64,000 bases of DNA, from contig JAVTVX010000010.1 of assembly GCA_033439265.1 (NCBI GenBank), positions 28,757,056-28,821,055 of the forward strand, given 5' to 3'. A program made the translations under genes and the position numbers. The notes under the pieces were generated by a model, which did no database searches, had not been told where the DNA came from, and saw nothing but the letters and a program-made list of their open reading frames with translations. The DNA comes from Dillenia suffruticosa. Lineage: Eukaryota > Streptophyta > Magnoliopsida > Dilleniales > Dilleniaceae. Each line of letters opens with the position of its first letter. The stretch's first letter is position 1. This document shows, one piece after another, positions 1-11,820 of this stretch.

Positions 1-376
1 CGGTATCGAGAATTGTGGGCAAAGGTTGACAGATTTGAAGCTCCTGCAGATATCTGTAGGTCTCGACCTCCTCCAGTCGACCGTGGTCGAGTTTTCGAGA
101 ATCTCGCAGGTAGTCTTGAAGCCGTTGGACGAAGGGTACGAAGTAGAGGAAGGTGATGGAGAGAGAAAGAGTCAGCGGTACCCACCTTGACCAACTGTTG
201 AATCGAGTGGTGGGGAAGTGAAAGAGTGTGTTGCCGATTAAGGATTGGATGAAGAGATAGGCTATGGTGAAGTACTGCGACGTCGTTTTGTGATGACTAA
301 CACGCTCCTCTAACGTGTCGTTTGCAGTCCTAATAAGGTGGAGGCTTTGGGTTAATTCTCGTATTTTGGTTCTCAT
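1..376 (-). CDS. Small membrane protein, paralog 1 (partial, C-terminus off window)
   Basis: The minus strand is open from an ATG at 376-374 to the window edge, giving 125 codons and no stop. The protein begins MRTKIRELTQSLHLIRTAND. Residues 1-30 are polar and helix-like, about 36-55 are hydrophobic, and about 65-83 form a second hydrophobic stretch that starts WVPLTLSLSITF. A polar segment with RKLDHGRLEEVE follows. The order matches the genes at 9.9, 41.4, 44.9 and 56.5 kb: coiled N-terminus, TM1, a W-(V/I)-P motif opening TM2, then an LD-containing helix. I infer membership of the same uncharacterised family. The third membrane segment expected near residue 140 lies outside the window. Function is unknown. 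It is one of the more divergent copies, so it is not a product of the recent tandem duplication at 41-48 kb. Confidence 0.6.
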   Translation of the reverse strand, partial: MRTKIRELTQSLHLIRTANDTLEERVSHHKTTSQYFTIAYLFIQSLIGNTLFHFPTTRFNSWSRWVPLTLSLSITFLYFVPFVQRLQDYLRDSRKLDHGRLEEVETYRYLQELQICQPLPTILDT

Positions 377-2455
377 CGTAATGGGAGGATAAGTACGGAG
401 TGGGAGAAGTGTTGAGCGAAAAAAAGGTTTGGAGGGGAGAATATGGTATGCACATCCATGTGATCTCAATGCGCCTTTTATGGCCGTAATCACAAAATGG
501 AAGAGCAAAATGTGAGCGGGCTCGATAGTGTTACGAGGCAAACGCTTTCAGACATGTGAACCGCATTTTTCTTCCTGCTGATGAAAGAGGCCCTTGGCAT
601 TTTTGACGTTTGACAAAGTAATTTTTTTAATAAAAATAACTATAATTTAAATATTCTTTACATTAAAATTTTATTTAATTTTGATTTCCTTAAACAATTT
701 AGCTCTGCCAAAGAACATTTATTATCCATAATTGATTTTGTAATTTGGTTTTATAGGATAAAAAGAGGTTGTAGGGTATGCTCCGATTATTGACCTCATG
801 TTAAAGAATAATAATTTTAGTTTAAATAACTTTTTTCCCTTTTCATATAACATGTTTGGGTTCGAACCATAGTATTTATCAAAATAAAAATTAAAGAACA
901 ATACTTTATGTTATTCCTTTAATTTATTATATTTTACTATGCTAACTAATTAAATATGTAAAAAGAAATTTTTATTTATTCCAGATGGTTCCGAACCTGC
1001 ACGTGTGGGTATCACATCAATCTTTATAATTGCCCTCCCGAAGGGGGACCAACTAGAGTCGAAACTGTTGACCAGAGGTTGGAAAAATTTGTATCCAATG
1101 CACCTGTACTAAATGTACGAAAACCTCTATTTAATTCATTTTAATTATAATATTTTTTTATAAAATATAAAATTTATATATAAAAATAAAAAATTTAAAT
1201 AAAAATAATTTAAATAATTATATAAATAATGTTGTATAATAAAATCTTAGTTGAGTCTGATTTTATTTTTTATCCTTGACGTTGAACATTGTTTCATCGC
1301 TCCAACACCATAGCAACCTTCGTAAAAATATAAATAAAAAAATGTCGTACTCGTTTAATAGAAAAATGTATAAGCACAACGATTTAGTTTGTTGCCGTGG
1401 AAGAGGGAGGCGAGAGTGTAAAGGAATACTTAAGGTTGGCTTTGCTGGGGTCACCCAATCAACGAATGTTACAAATTCCGAACCATGCAGCAATAACTTA
1501 TGATAAGTAGTTAGGACGGTGGCCGTTCACTTGATCAGGGCAGTCAACCTTATGAGTTTACAAGTAAGGAAAGCACCGAAAAATAGGAGGCTGATGGTAA
1601 GGCACGTGATGGAGCTTGAGGTTTTGAAGAATTGGTCGGCTGGTCGAGAAAAGGATGGAAGTCTTGGTGTGCTGGAACTACATTATTAGTTTAATGTGGG
1701 AATGATAGCATGGTAATTCACTTTTTATGATCTTTTCATTATAAAATAATATCAATAAATAATTTACTTAAATTCAGTTAAGCATGATATTAATTTTTTA
1801 AAATTATGAGGGGTTCGGATGTTTTTGAACGGTTAATTGGAATTTGTTATAATTACTTTGATGCGCCGTTGAAAAGGCTTTGTCATTGAGTTTTATATCG
1901 TTCAAATTAAAATTTAATAAAATTTGTTTGAATTAATAGAATAGGAATAAATAATTAAAAATAAAATTAAAATATAGATTTTTAAAACACATTTTTAAAG
2001 TGTTTAATTTCAAATTTAATTATGATTTTTGAGTAAATCGTAATACTATTTTTGAGACATAACGTGGCAAAATGAGATTGGCCCAAATTCCCTTCAAAAA
2101 TGGCGGGTGAATGTATATTTTGGGGTTCCCAAACTTCAAGGCTACTGAAAATGATCATATTCATGACAATAAGATTAAATCAGCAAACAGATGCATTTTT
2201 TTTTTTTTTGTACAATCTGAAATCGTTAAATCGAAGAAAAAGCGTTTATATCATTATGTTATCCCTCGAAGGGGGAAAAGTGTTTATACCACTGTATTGT
2301 CCCTTGAAGACTCAGCAGATGCATTCAAATTAATAATACTCTTGTTAATTAACGTTAAGGCGGAAGTCGGCGATCGGGTTGATGGCTGCTGTGTTGGTGG
2401 GGCTACGCTAACGGGCTCCAGGGAGAATACCCAAACCATCATTTCTCTTGCTTGG
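377..2455. other. Intergenic, no gene recognised
   Basis: AT-rich sequence. Short open frames at 1.27-1.50 and 2.10-2.52 kb show no recognisable domain and conflict with frames on the other strand. A less AT-rich patch at 1.50-1.69 kb can be read on plus but matches nothing I know. Confidence 0.5.
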
Positions 2456-3191
2456 CCTTACCTTCCGAGGGAGTATGGCCCAAAGCCAATTATCATAAAA
2501 CAAAACTTTCCTGATACATAACTTAATAGACAGGACCGTATTAAAATGTATCATCAATATAAGATTTATCTCCTAAATGGATGGCACGATCCACCCTATT
2601 GGTATTTATCGATCAGATCTTTTTCAATAATTAACTGATTGATCCCCGCATCTTCTCGATACTTGGTATCACTATTTGCCTAAAGGCAATGTTTATTTTC
2701 CCTTGATTCGTGGAGACAAACTATCGTAATCGAGCTTGAAACCTTTAACTACTACCAATAAGGAAATGAATTTTTTTGATGATCCAAACTTTTCTAAATA
2801 ATAGAATTTTAAAATTTTGAAAATCTTACATTATGATTCTCATAATTTCAAGATACTTTCATAAAAAAATTAGAGTTTTAATAACTCGAATACATACAAA
2901 ACCGACATGAAGGCTATATATATATCATAAAACCGACCGTTTAAGTACGTACTTTAAACTTACACATAACAAACAAAAATATAACAAAAACATTTTTACT
3001 CTATTGTCTTTTTTTGAAAACTACTTTTTGATTTGAGCGTTGGAGTCTCCTCGCTAGAGTATACTCCACGCTCCTCGCTAGAGTGTACTCCATGGTCTAT
3101 TATAGGTCCCATCGATCAAGATCGCCCGACAGCCGGACATCCAATTCGAATCAGCAAAGCCATTATTTGTGGAGTAAAACCGCCTCCAACA
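2456..3191 (+). repeat. 5' LTR of the gypsy element (approximate start)
   Basis: The left copy of the LTR pair ends TCCAACA at 3191 and is followed within three bases by a primer-site remnant. The left end is set only by where similarity to 6376-7102 begins. Confidence 0.55.
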
Positions 3192-3193
3192 GA

Positions 3194-3212
3194 TTGGCGT
3201 TATTCATGGGAA
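3194..3212 (+). other. Primer-binding site remnant
   Basis: TTGGCG followed by a mutated stretch and GGGAAC lies directly after the LTR end. This resembles the TTGGCGCCG-type primer sites common in plant gypsy elements, with several substitutions. It fixes the plus orientation of the element. Confidence 0.5.
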
Positions 3213-3256
3213 CAGACTACAAAGAAGTTTATTTCATACTCCATCCTGCGAAGGTC

Positions 3257-6200
3257 ATGCCTCCCAAGAGAAGGACTAGAATCACAACAAAATCCGCAAC
3301 TATGATAGAAGGACGCACGGCTACTCCAATAAACACTATCTAACCTACAGTGCTCGACAATTTTGCTTAGATTTCTGCCACTATCTTGCAAAGCATGAGC
3401 AAATGGTTGGAGGAGCTCAGTTGTGTCTTCAGACCAGAAGCACAATCCTCTTCACGTGGGTTGGGTCACATGCGCCAATGAACTCAAACGTGTCTTCAGA
3501 CCGAGAGCCATTGATGATTTCCTAACGTAACCTAATGATCTGGGAAAACAAGAAACTCATGGTAGATGAACTCAAACATGCTAATGTGAGAAGAGACAAA
3601 CTCGCTCAAAATGTTGTCAGTCTCTCATCGTTCGAATCCAAGATTTCCACAGAATCGATATCTCGTGACGTGCTTCTCCCTCCTATAGAGAGGTATGATG
3701 ACACTACTGATCCCTAGAACCATGTAGGTCACTTCATAACTATAATGGTCTAAAGAAACATGTCAGACGCAACTATGTGCAAGCACTTTCCTATGAACCT
3801 AAAGGGTAATGCACTGATATGGTTCAATTCATATCCTTCGTTCAATATCAAGAGTTTTTCTTAATTTCGATAATAGTTCAGACGTACTTCGTGATCAGTA
3901 AAGGAGACAAAAGAAAGTCTAGATTTCTCCTCTTATTGTGACAAAGGGAAGATGAGCCACTGAGAGACTTTCTTGATAAATTCAAAACCAAGATGATGAA
4001 GGTTTCATGTTTAGACCATTCTATTGTATTAGCAGCATTGGTTATCTGGTTGCAACTATCATGCATGAAAATGATCCATCACAAAGAATCTCTTGTCTAC
4101 TATCCAAGAGTTTTATACTCGTGCAGAAAAGTACATTGCCACAAAAGATGTTGAAGCGTTTAACAAACGACAAAACTGACCAACCCAAAACGAACACAGC
4201 CAATCATTTTGATAGTTCTCACCTGAGGCGGCCTGGAAAGGACCTTCTCAATGACGAAGATTCATGAGTTGCACTCCTTTAAATAATACGCCAAGTCAAG
4301 TTCTGTTTTAGATTCAAAACAAATCCTAAGTCAAGTGACCTCCTTGCTCCACGGAAGATGATTTGTAAAAGGACAAAACGCAATATTGCCACTCCCACGA
4401 GACTACGACTGGTGTGTGTCAATCCAACCAAAAATAAAATTATTTACTTCACTAAAGATAAGTATAGGGTGAGTAGAGTCGTATCCACAGAGAATGACGA
4501 ATTTATCTTTTTTAAGGATAATAAAAATATGAGATTTGAGCGATTATCTAAATATAATGAAATAAATATATCTATAAAGTTAACTAGCAAAATAGTTAAA
4601 TAATGGCAACTAAAGAAACAAATATTATAGATAATGAAACCTAACCGAAGGAGTTATTTTCACTTTGATTTCATGCGATTGATCATCAATCTATCTAAAG
4701 ATTTCAACAACCATAAATAAATTGGTTATAGCCGTTAAATACCATGAACCGACCAATCTCTCCTTACTTCTTCTGTAATTAAGATATTATCGTTAATTAT
4801 TTCCCTAATTAAAAGATAACCCAAGAAACTCTCGTTGGATTTAATATTTCGATAGTATTAGGATCTAGAGAAACCCAATTTTAAGTGACAAACGCATACT
4901 AGGATTGCTGAAATTAAATTATTTAATTCCATAATATAAAAACTATTCACCACTTTATTAAAAACAAAAAAATCTTGCCGTTTTTAAATGATTGTAAATT
5001 ATTTTAGAACTATTAAATATTTGTCACTATTCAATAAACTCTAGAAAATTATGATCTATAATCATAGAAATTAAATAAATACTTATAATTTATTGAATTA
5101 ATATGTCCAATTATATCTCATAATCATTAAAAATCAAGATTTTAATAAATTTTCAACTAAAAAAATTAATTAGAAATAAAACATGGAAAAGAAAAGAACT
5201 CACAAATGATTTTTATTGAAGGAAGAAAAATGAAACTACAAGGAAATGTGCATGTCCCGGCTGCTGCTTTTTCCATCAAAATGTGTCCCTTTTCTCAAGT
5301 CCAAAAGCAAAAAAATGTCTCACCATACAGCCGCCGGCTACTGCCCCTTTTGGGCTGCACACCTCTCTCCCCTCCTCCAAAGTGTCTTCTCCCTTTATAT
5401 AGGGACAAAATTCCCATTTGCAAAATGTAAATTTTTCTAACCCTAAATTACTACTAAATAAATAAAAAAAGTAGAAAAGTAAACTTCATAAAAGATAATA
5501 TTTTAAGAAATTTACATTTTCAAAATTTTATTTTCCTAAATATTAGGAATGAAATAAAATTTTTTTAAATTTTTATCCAATTCCATCACAATTTCCTCTT
5601 AAATGTGTTATTGGGAAATGAAATTTTACTACAGTAATCTTCAATATTTTGCATTGCCTCTTGAGATCCATGTGTCCACGTGCTAATGAAAGAGTATTGC
5701 TAACCAATTTTTCATCCTTTGCATATTACTCCAATTTAGTTCATTTTTCTTCACTTTTCTTAATAAACCTCATTCATAAATCCTAACATATCAAATATCA
5801 TAAAATATAAATATTAGTATAATATTTACTCAAAAATAAAACAAATCAATCTATCAACGACCATCTGATAGACAAATACAGAAAGCTGAAAAATGAAATC
5901 GAATTTCTTGTTCGAAGCGATCGGCTCCAAAGGTTCATAAATGCAGGAAGAGAGGGTCTCCCTCCTCAGGGCTCATACTGCGAGATGAGAGAGCGAACAA
6001 AGCAAACAGTCAGTTCCAGGGGATGCCCGCAATCGACCAGGTAAAGTAATTCTCCAATTATAGAACGAGTATGACCCCTCAAACCTTTATTTTTTGACTC
6101 CCATCTTAATGACAGTATATGACCAAGAGTATACACAATGAAATGAGATTGGGTAAACGCTGACCCCAATTTTTCACAAGACCAAGCCATTCGACCCCAC

Positions 6201-6375
6201 ATTCAAAGAAGTCCTTGTCACACGTGCATAAAGCAGCCTAAGAAGAAAAGACCAATGGTTGGCTTCAGCGATAACGATCTGATAAGAGTTAATTTGGACC
6301 GACATGATTCCCTAGTTATCATCGCAAAGATCAAACAATATGAAATAAGATTTGGATCGCCATTTATGTATTGAT
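3257..6375 (+). pseudogene. Ty3/gypsy gag, disrupted by stops and by a nested LTR
   Basis: Gag-like reading starts at ATG 3257 (MPPKRRTRITTK) and continues through several frames. Recognisable pieces are the capsid segment with LPPIERYDD then KGNALIWFN (3.67-3.83 kb), a later helical piece with a DKTDQPK stretch (4.16-4.2 kb), a Cys/His remnant ending at 4409, and then DKYRKLKNEIEFLVR at about 5.87-5.92 kb. A fragment beginning GFSDNDLIRVNLDRHD (about 6.26-6.3 kb) looks like the gag-protease junction. Stops and frameshifts are frequent, so it cannot encode a full protein. The last two pieces lie right of the solo LTR and continue the reading broken at 4409. Family knowledge: gag forms the particle that packages element RNA. 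Confidence 0.7.
4410..5856 (-). mobile_element. Solo LTR nested in gypsy gag, TSD ACGAC
   Basis: A 1,447-bp block begins TG (4410) and ends CA (5856). It is flanked by ACGAC at 4405-4409 and again at 5857-5861. Outside the block the host gag reading resumes directly (DKYRKLKNEIEF). The block resembles the LTR at 62780-64000, for example TTATAGCCGTTAAATACC / TTATAACTGTTAAGTATC and the shared CGACCAATCTCTCCTTA. In that other copy the primer site and gag lie to the left on minus, so this LTR is also minus-oriented. There is no internal region, which is the expected result of LTR-LTR recombination. Confidence 0.88.
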
Positions 6376-7102
6376 AACACTAGTAGTGATGGAGCATGGT
6401 CCAAAGGCCCATTATTATAAGATTTGGAATCTTTCACGTACAGAGCCCACCATACATAATACATCCGAAATGTGTCGTCAATATGGAATTTATCTTTTAG
6501 ATGGATAAACATAACCTACTCTCTCGGTATACCATGACCGGCCCCCTCTTAGTAATCGTTTGCTCGGCCTTTAAATCTGCTCGGTGCTCCATATCCTCGC
6601 TCGCTTATCGCCAATATTCCTCTCCCCTTAGAGTGCGAGGTCAACGTCCCATAATAGGAAAGAAAACTTTTGGTTACTGCCGATTAGGAAAACAATCTCT
6701 TGAGATCTGGACTTCTTCAAACGATAATATTTCAAATCGTCGGAAATTTCTCACTATGATCCATGTGATCTCAAGACATTTTTACAAGAAAACTAAGGTT
6801 TTAGTGTCCCAAATGCATATTGAACTCACATGAGTAATCTATATATTCTACATCAACTTGACCAACAGGTAAATTCTCTTACTCTCAGAACTTACACGAG
6901 GCACACAAGGATATAAGGAGATCTCTTTTTCTGTTTGTTTTTTCTCTTTTCAAAAATTCCTCCCTGATTGGAGCATTGGAATCTCTCTTACCAAAATACC
7001 ATCCGGTGATCTTTTTACAGGTCTCATCGATTAGGATCTCCAAATGACTAGTCATCTCGTTCAAGTCAGTAGAGCCATCATTTGTGAAGTTTGGACTCTT
7101 CA
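6376..7102 (+). repeat. 3' LTR of the gypsy element (approximate)
   Basis: Right-hand partner of 2456-3191, diverged but colinear. It follows directly after the gag-protease fragment, showing that pol has been lost. The end is placed at CTTCA by alignment with the left copy. Confidence 0.55.
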
Positions 7103-9881
7103 CTTACCATACATTACCTACATTCTTAAAATACTACACTTCCACTCCTTCACACCAACATCAAAGTTAAGTAGAAACATTACTCTATCAAGCATTAATA
7201 ATAACTCAAATATGAATAACCAAACTAAGTTGACTCTTTCGATCAACATAATTTTAGGGCAGTTATATTATATGAACATGCTAATATCAAAATGTACTCA
7301 AACCACATACATGAGTTATACAATCATTGTGTCACATTGTACCAAAAGATAATGCAAAAATAGTAGACAAAAAGAAAGATGTGAAGGGATCTAGTATCCT
7401 GTAACTTACTCCCGATGGCTTCCACTCATCTCCCAAAGCACCTGAAATATTAAGATTTGAATTGTTTAACCACCGGTTGAACAAGTGATCTCAAGGGAAT
7501 GTGAAAGGGAGGCTTACATAATATGTACATCACATAAGACGGATTTTATGCATGTTCTATGATTTCATGAACGGAAAGCTTTTAACACTCAAGTATTGGA
7601 GTATAGTAAAAACAATAATAAAATAAATATAGAATAAAAAATAAGAGAAATTCAACAAATATGAATTTTTTCATTCATCCCTGCCACTTGTCATATAAGG
7701 AACTTGCTAAATTAAAAATTTTACCATGCTTAACTCTAAGGGAAAAGAAACCATTGATATCTATGATCTACGACGATGATTAGCTACTGGTTTCTTTGTA
7801 TTTTGAATATTCTTTTATGGTATTTCTATTTTCTTTCTATTTTCTAAGTTTTATTTTATTTGCTTCCAGTTTTGGAGAGAATTCACCTACTTTCACCTTC
7901 GGAAAGGTTAACTCATAACTAGTGACTCTCTATTTGAGAGGAAACAATAATGCTATAACGACAATCAAACAACCAAGGTCGATGGCCTTCTTATGCAATC
8001 AATATTGCTAACATCCTTGGGAGGTACTCAAAACGTATTCCATCATAGAGGGGTTTCACTTTATGTTGGTTAAGTTTTAATAGCTTTTGTTATATATATT
8101 CACTAATTCAAGAATGAGGCACTCATGTATTAAGGCATATGAATTTATGGCATATGAATTTAAGTTTTATGACATATAAAGTCACTAAATTCTGGGTACA
8201 ATTCGGTTTAAAAAGGACATATGAAAATATCATTCTATTAGGATTAATTCAGACGAAGAAGTGGAACATGAAACTATAATCATTCCGAGGTTATCTTGAT
8301 TCGAAAATACATAAAAAAATTTCCCAAAAATCTAGGTTTAATTTGCTTAAAAAGAGTTATCAATGAGGTTTGAGAGTTTAGGGTTATATGAGGTGGAAAC
8401 CCCTTGTCTAGGTCTGTTTGTAGGCGTAGGGTTTGCGCGCATGAACACACATGCTTGCCACACTCAATCTTTACTCATACGCTTTCTTGTTATCCTACTA
8501 GCTACTAAATCGCAAAAATCAGAGTCTAACTCATCCGTTAATCTCATGAACATCCCTCTTGAACTCATGAGAGTATATGGAAATTATGCGGGCCCGCACG
8601 CACAAGTTGTTGGTGCTTGCACGTGGCCATACATGTTTCTCTCCCCCCTCCTTCCGTGTTCTTTTTGCTCTCCTTTTCATCCACTTTATCTTAGGTGCTA
8701 ACCCCCTTAACATCCTCATCGAGAGTCGACCCGCTATTGACCCACGGGTTTGTATCGTTCAATTTATGAACCCATCGATAAAAGGCATAGGTTAAAGTTT
8801 GATTCGGTCCAACTGAAATGTCGGTCCAGATTTAATAAACTCTAAGCAAAACTAAAGTCCTGATTTTGTCGTTTTGTCACCCTAATTCTACTCTCTTCTT
8901 GCCCGGAAGTGCTTGATTGGTACCACATGATACGCTCGCTTGGGGGGCCCTTACTCCAATTGTTCTATCGTTGACTAATCCTCCAAAAGAAAGGCATAGT
9001 TTTGGGTTTGCATCTTTAAATTTGAAAATTATACTAACTTAAAAACCTGATGTTAATAAAGATCAAAATTAGAAACACCATTAATTGATGAGAGGAAAAA
9101 TGGTGAGAGAGCTTGAATCAATTGAAGAATTCTTCCCTTACACCTCACAAGAACAAAAAAGAATCCAAAGAACCTCTCTAAGTCTATACTTGGAAAAATT
9201 GAGATTATACTCATTTTAAATTAAGTAAAATTTTCAATATAAATATTAATAATAGTTTAAATCCGCTTTTATAAAAAAATTTGATTTTTGCTTGTGAACC
9301 TTAAGCTATCAAAAATCTTATGTTTCTAACTAGAAAAATATTATAAAGAAAAAATAGAGAATTTTCTCAGACACCAACCAGCATCAACCAAGAGGCAACA
9401 GCAATCCAAAGAGCTAGCCCAACATATACCCTTCCCAATCAAACAGGTGCTTTTTGTTCGAAGAGGGAAATAGTTGCACGAATTCATGAATTTTATTCAC
9501 CATGTTGTAAAGTTTATTATTATTTTAAGTGAGATATTTGGATATGAAAAATCAGTTCTTTCCATTTCTATTTGGGAAAAAAAAAAAAAAAAAAAACCTA
9601 AAGTAAACTAAAAGAGAGTTATATCCTCTTTATCTGCTTTTGTTTAAAAATAAAATTAAGGCATGCCACGTCTCCTGCACCCCGCACTCGAAATATTCCT
9701 TTACTCCCACCAACGAATTATTTTATTTTATTCTTTTGGGAAACCGTTACTAAAATCCCGTTTACAGAAAACCCCATTTACAGAAAACATTATTCATTGG
9801 ATTTCAGAGAGGCCAATCAGAACATAGATAAAATGAGCATAAAAGGGAAAATGCTCACCTGTTGGCTGTAGATTTTGGTTT
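7103..9881. other. Intergenic, no gene recognised
   Basis: No coding region could be supported. The stretch at 8.36-8.80 kb is less AT-rich and contains a GCGGGCCCGC palindrome near 8588. Its overlapping short frames on both strands look like transposon debris. A poly-A run sits near 9577-9597. Confidence 0.45.
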
Positions 9882-10355
9882 TCAGGGGAGCGTGTAGCAC
9901 ACATGGGGAATGATCACTCCAAAAACACCGAGAACAAAGACCGAGAGGGCGAGATAGCCGAGGCGCCCCATTAGATTGGAGTGAATTGGGTGTTCAGGAA
10001 TAGGAGCCGATGGAAGGCCGAGAAATTTGCGTATCATTTGATAAATGATTTGCTCATGAATCTCAGTTTGGTCCAGTCGACAACGAGTTCGCAAGTAGTT
10101 GAAAGCGAGTTTGAAGAAGTGGAACGAGCAAAGACAAGTGATAAGCAAAGAGAGAGCGAAAGGTATCCACCATTTTTTGCGTATGAAACTGGATTGAGAA
10201 ATGAAAGAGAGGATGAGAATCTGAGACATACAGTCGGCGATGAAAAACCACGTAGTTCTTTGTTGGTAATAGAAAACACGCTTCTCTTGTCTTTCATTGA
10301 TTCTGCTAAGTTCCGCAAGGGATCGTCGAAGCTCGTCTAGATCTGTTCTCACCAT
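9882..10355 (-). CDS. Small three-TM membrane protein, paralog 2
   Basis: A 157-residue protein. I chose the ATG at 10355 because its start MVRTDLDELRRS aligns with MARSDLDELRRI in the 41.4- and 44.9-kb copies; the frame stays open upstream to 10532, but that extension crosses a GA repeat and has no counterpart. Residues 1-34 form a charged helix ending in VFYYQQRTT. Membrane segments are about 35-56, 61-84 (opening KWWIPFALSLL) and 131-152. Between TM2 and TM3 lies a conserved polar helix with LDQTEIHEQIIYQMIRK. No signal peptide or catalytic motif is visible. It probably resides in an internal membrane or the plasma membrane, role unknown. It ends at YTLP and lacks the short charged tail of paralogs 3 and 4. 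A (GA)n tract lies in the leader at about 10366-10385. Confidence 0.7.
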   Translation of the reverse strand: MVRTDLDELRRSLAELSRINERQEKRVFYYQQRTTWFFIADCMSQILILSFISQSSFIRKKWWIPFALSLLITCLCSFHFFKLAFNYLRTRCRLDQTEIHEQIIYQMIRKFLGLPSAPIPEHPIHSNLMGRLGYLALSVFVLGVFGVIIPHVCYTLP

Positions 10356-11459
10356 GATTGCACCCTTGAGAGAGAGAGAGAGAGAGGAGGGGGCGGTTGA
10401 GGAAACGTTTCGGAGACAGACGTTAATGTTGTAGTTTTTACAGACTAAGCTGCCTCGATGATTGGTCAAAGGTTGGGTATTTGTCTTTATTTTGCTCGCC
10501 GTCCGAGAGAGACAAGCAAAAGGCACGCACAAATCGAGATGTTGAGGTTGGTCGTTTATTTTACAAGAAATAATATGGCTCGCTATTTAAGGAAGAAGGA
10601 ATATTTAATTGAATTATTTGACTTCTGTCCTCCCAGAAGGTTCACATAGTTGCCTTCTATGGAAGTTTTATCTACCGGATCAAATAATCTGTATGCTTTT
10701 GACAATTCAGGACGTCCAAGATTCCAGCTTATATTTACTATGGTCAGGAATTGGATCATGAATAATGCATCGCAAATTTTCATGTAAATCAATTCTTTTT
10801 TTTTTTTTTAAGGGAGTTTCCACGTGATTGTAGGATCGGACGCTAAGTTCATGGATCAAATTTTTATCTCAAATATTTACGATTTTGATTAAGAAACTTA
10901 ATATCAGATCTCGAATTTGATTCGTAATTAGGGTATAGAACAAATTACGTTAGAAGGATAGTTCCTTTATATGAACCATTGTAATTCTTAAACCAAATTA
11001 ATTAGAGTATAATTTCGAATATCCCACTTACACCAAAAAAAAAAAAGAAGAAAATCTCTAGTACATTGATAAAAAAGGGTCAGCATTGATCTAACCATAT
11101 CAAGCAACTACAGCCTCATTTGTTATAGAGTTCTATGATAACCAAAAAAATGACAATTCCATTCTTTTAACAGAAGTTGAGGAAAAAAAAAATACCAATA
11201 TACACTCTTAACGATCCGAATGAAAAGCCTTAATTTTTCTCCCAATGACATTGTGAGCCCCCAACTTAAAGGTGTTTGAAAATTTCCAAACCATCATTCT
11301 TTTTTGTGCAAGATATTAACAGTTTCAATCTTTTAAAAGTCTTCTATACAACGGATAAAATAAAGAAGGTCATTTTGAGTTTGCACACTCCTTAATCCAC
11401 ACAAATACATATGATTCATATCTAATTTTGAAAACTTTATAAAATGATATCTTCGTATT

Positions 11460-11820
11460 TATACATTGTAAACTTTTCATTTCCAAAATAAAAATAAAAA
11501 ACATGTTTTTTTTTTGTTCAAACAAGAAATCGACAAAAGATTTTTTCTAATTATAGGAACAAAAGAAACATCATCAACCCATAAATCTCATCACCTTTAT
11601 TTTTATTTTTTTGGTTAATAATGAGATTTAAACCCGATCTTATTATAAGGGAGGATTAATACCACTTAAACTAAATCTCATTGATATCTCATCACCTTTA
11701 TACATTACAAACTTTCTATTTCAAGAAGAAAACAAAAACGTGAAGCTTTTTTCAGACAAAAAAATCAACAAAAGATTTTTTTTCTTATTATAGGAACAAA
11801 AGAAACATGATTAACACAAA
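11460..11820. repeat. Local direct duplication separated by a mini-SINE
   Basis: 11460-11580 and 11699-11820 are related. Both read TATACATT, then a TTTCTATTTC-like stretch, then CGACAAAAGA/CAACAAAAGA and TTATAGGAACAAAAGAAACAT. The short SINE at 11601-11685 sits between them. Confidence 0.65.
11601..11685 (-). mobile_element. Very short tRNA-derived SINE (about 85 bp), 16-bp TSD
   Basis: The segment is flanked by the identical 16-mer ATCTCATCACCTTTAT at 11585-11600 and 11686-11701. On minus it carries an A-box-like TTAGTTTAAGTGG, a B-box-like GGGTTTAAATCTC about 30 bases later, and an A-rich 3' end. Long perfect duplications plus an internal polymerase III promoter indicate retroposition. 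The body is only about 85 bp, hardly more than the tRNA-like head. It resembles the insertion at 42344-42425. Confidence 0.8.

Larger units (their letters stand above)
2456..7102 (+). mobile_element. Decayed Ty3/gypsy LTR retrotransposon, pol deleted, hosting a nested solo LTR
   Basis: Two related LTR-like blocks lie in the same orientation: about 2456-3191 and about 6376-7102. Shared signposts are the GGAGTATGG/GGAGCATGG start region, the TCAATATRRRATTTATC stretch, and the pair 'TTTGAGCGTTGGAGTCTC' / 'ATTGGAGCATTGGAATCTC' before the 3' end. Between them are a primer-site remnant just after 3191, a decayed gag, and a fragment like the gag-protease junction (about 6260-6375). No reverse transcriptase or integrase remains, so the interior is deleted. 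Outer boundaries are approximate: the LTR ends are mutated and I found no convincing target-site duplication for this element. A second retroelement inserted into its gag (4410-5856). Confidence 0.7.

Noticed and set aside
1504-1690. Plus-strand exon-like patch
   Set aside because: Readable but no recognisable protein, splice sites or neighbouring exons.
10034-10340. Frames of 60-119 codons overlapping the 9.9-kb gene
   Set aside because: Out-of-frame or opposite-strand shadows of paralog 2.
10356-10532. 59-codon N-terminal extension of paralog 2
   Set aside because: Crosses a GA repeat, not conserved in paralogs 3 and 4, which start at the MARSxLDE position.
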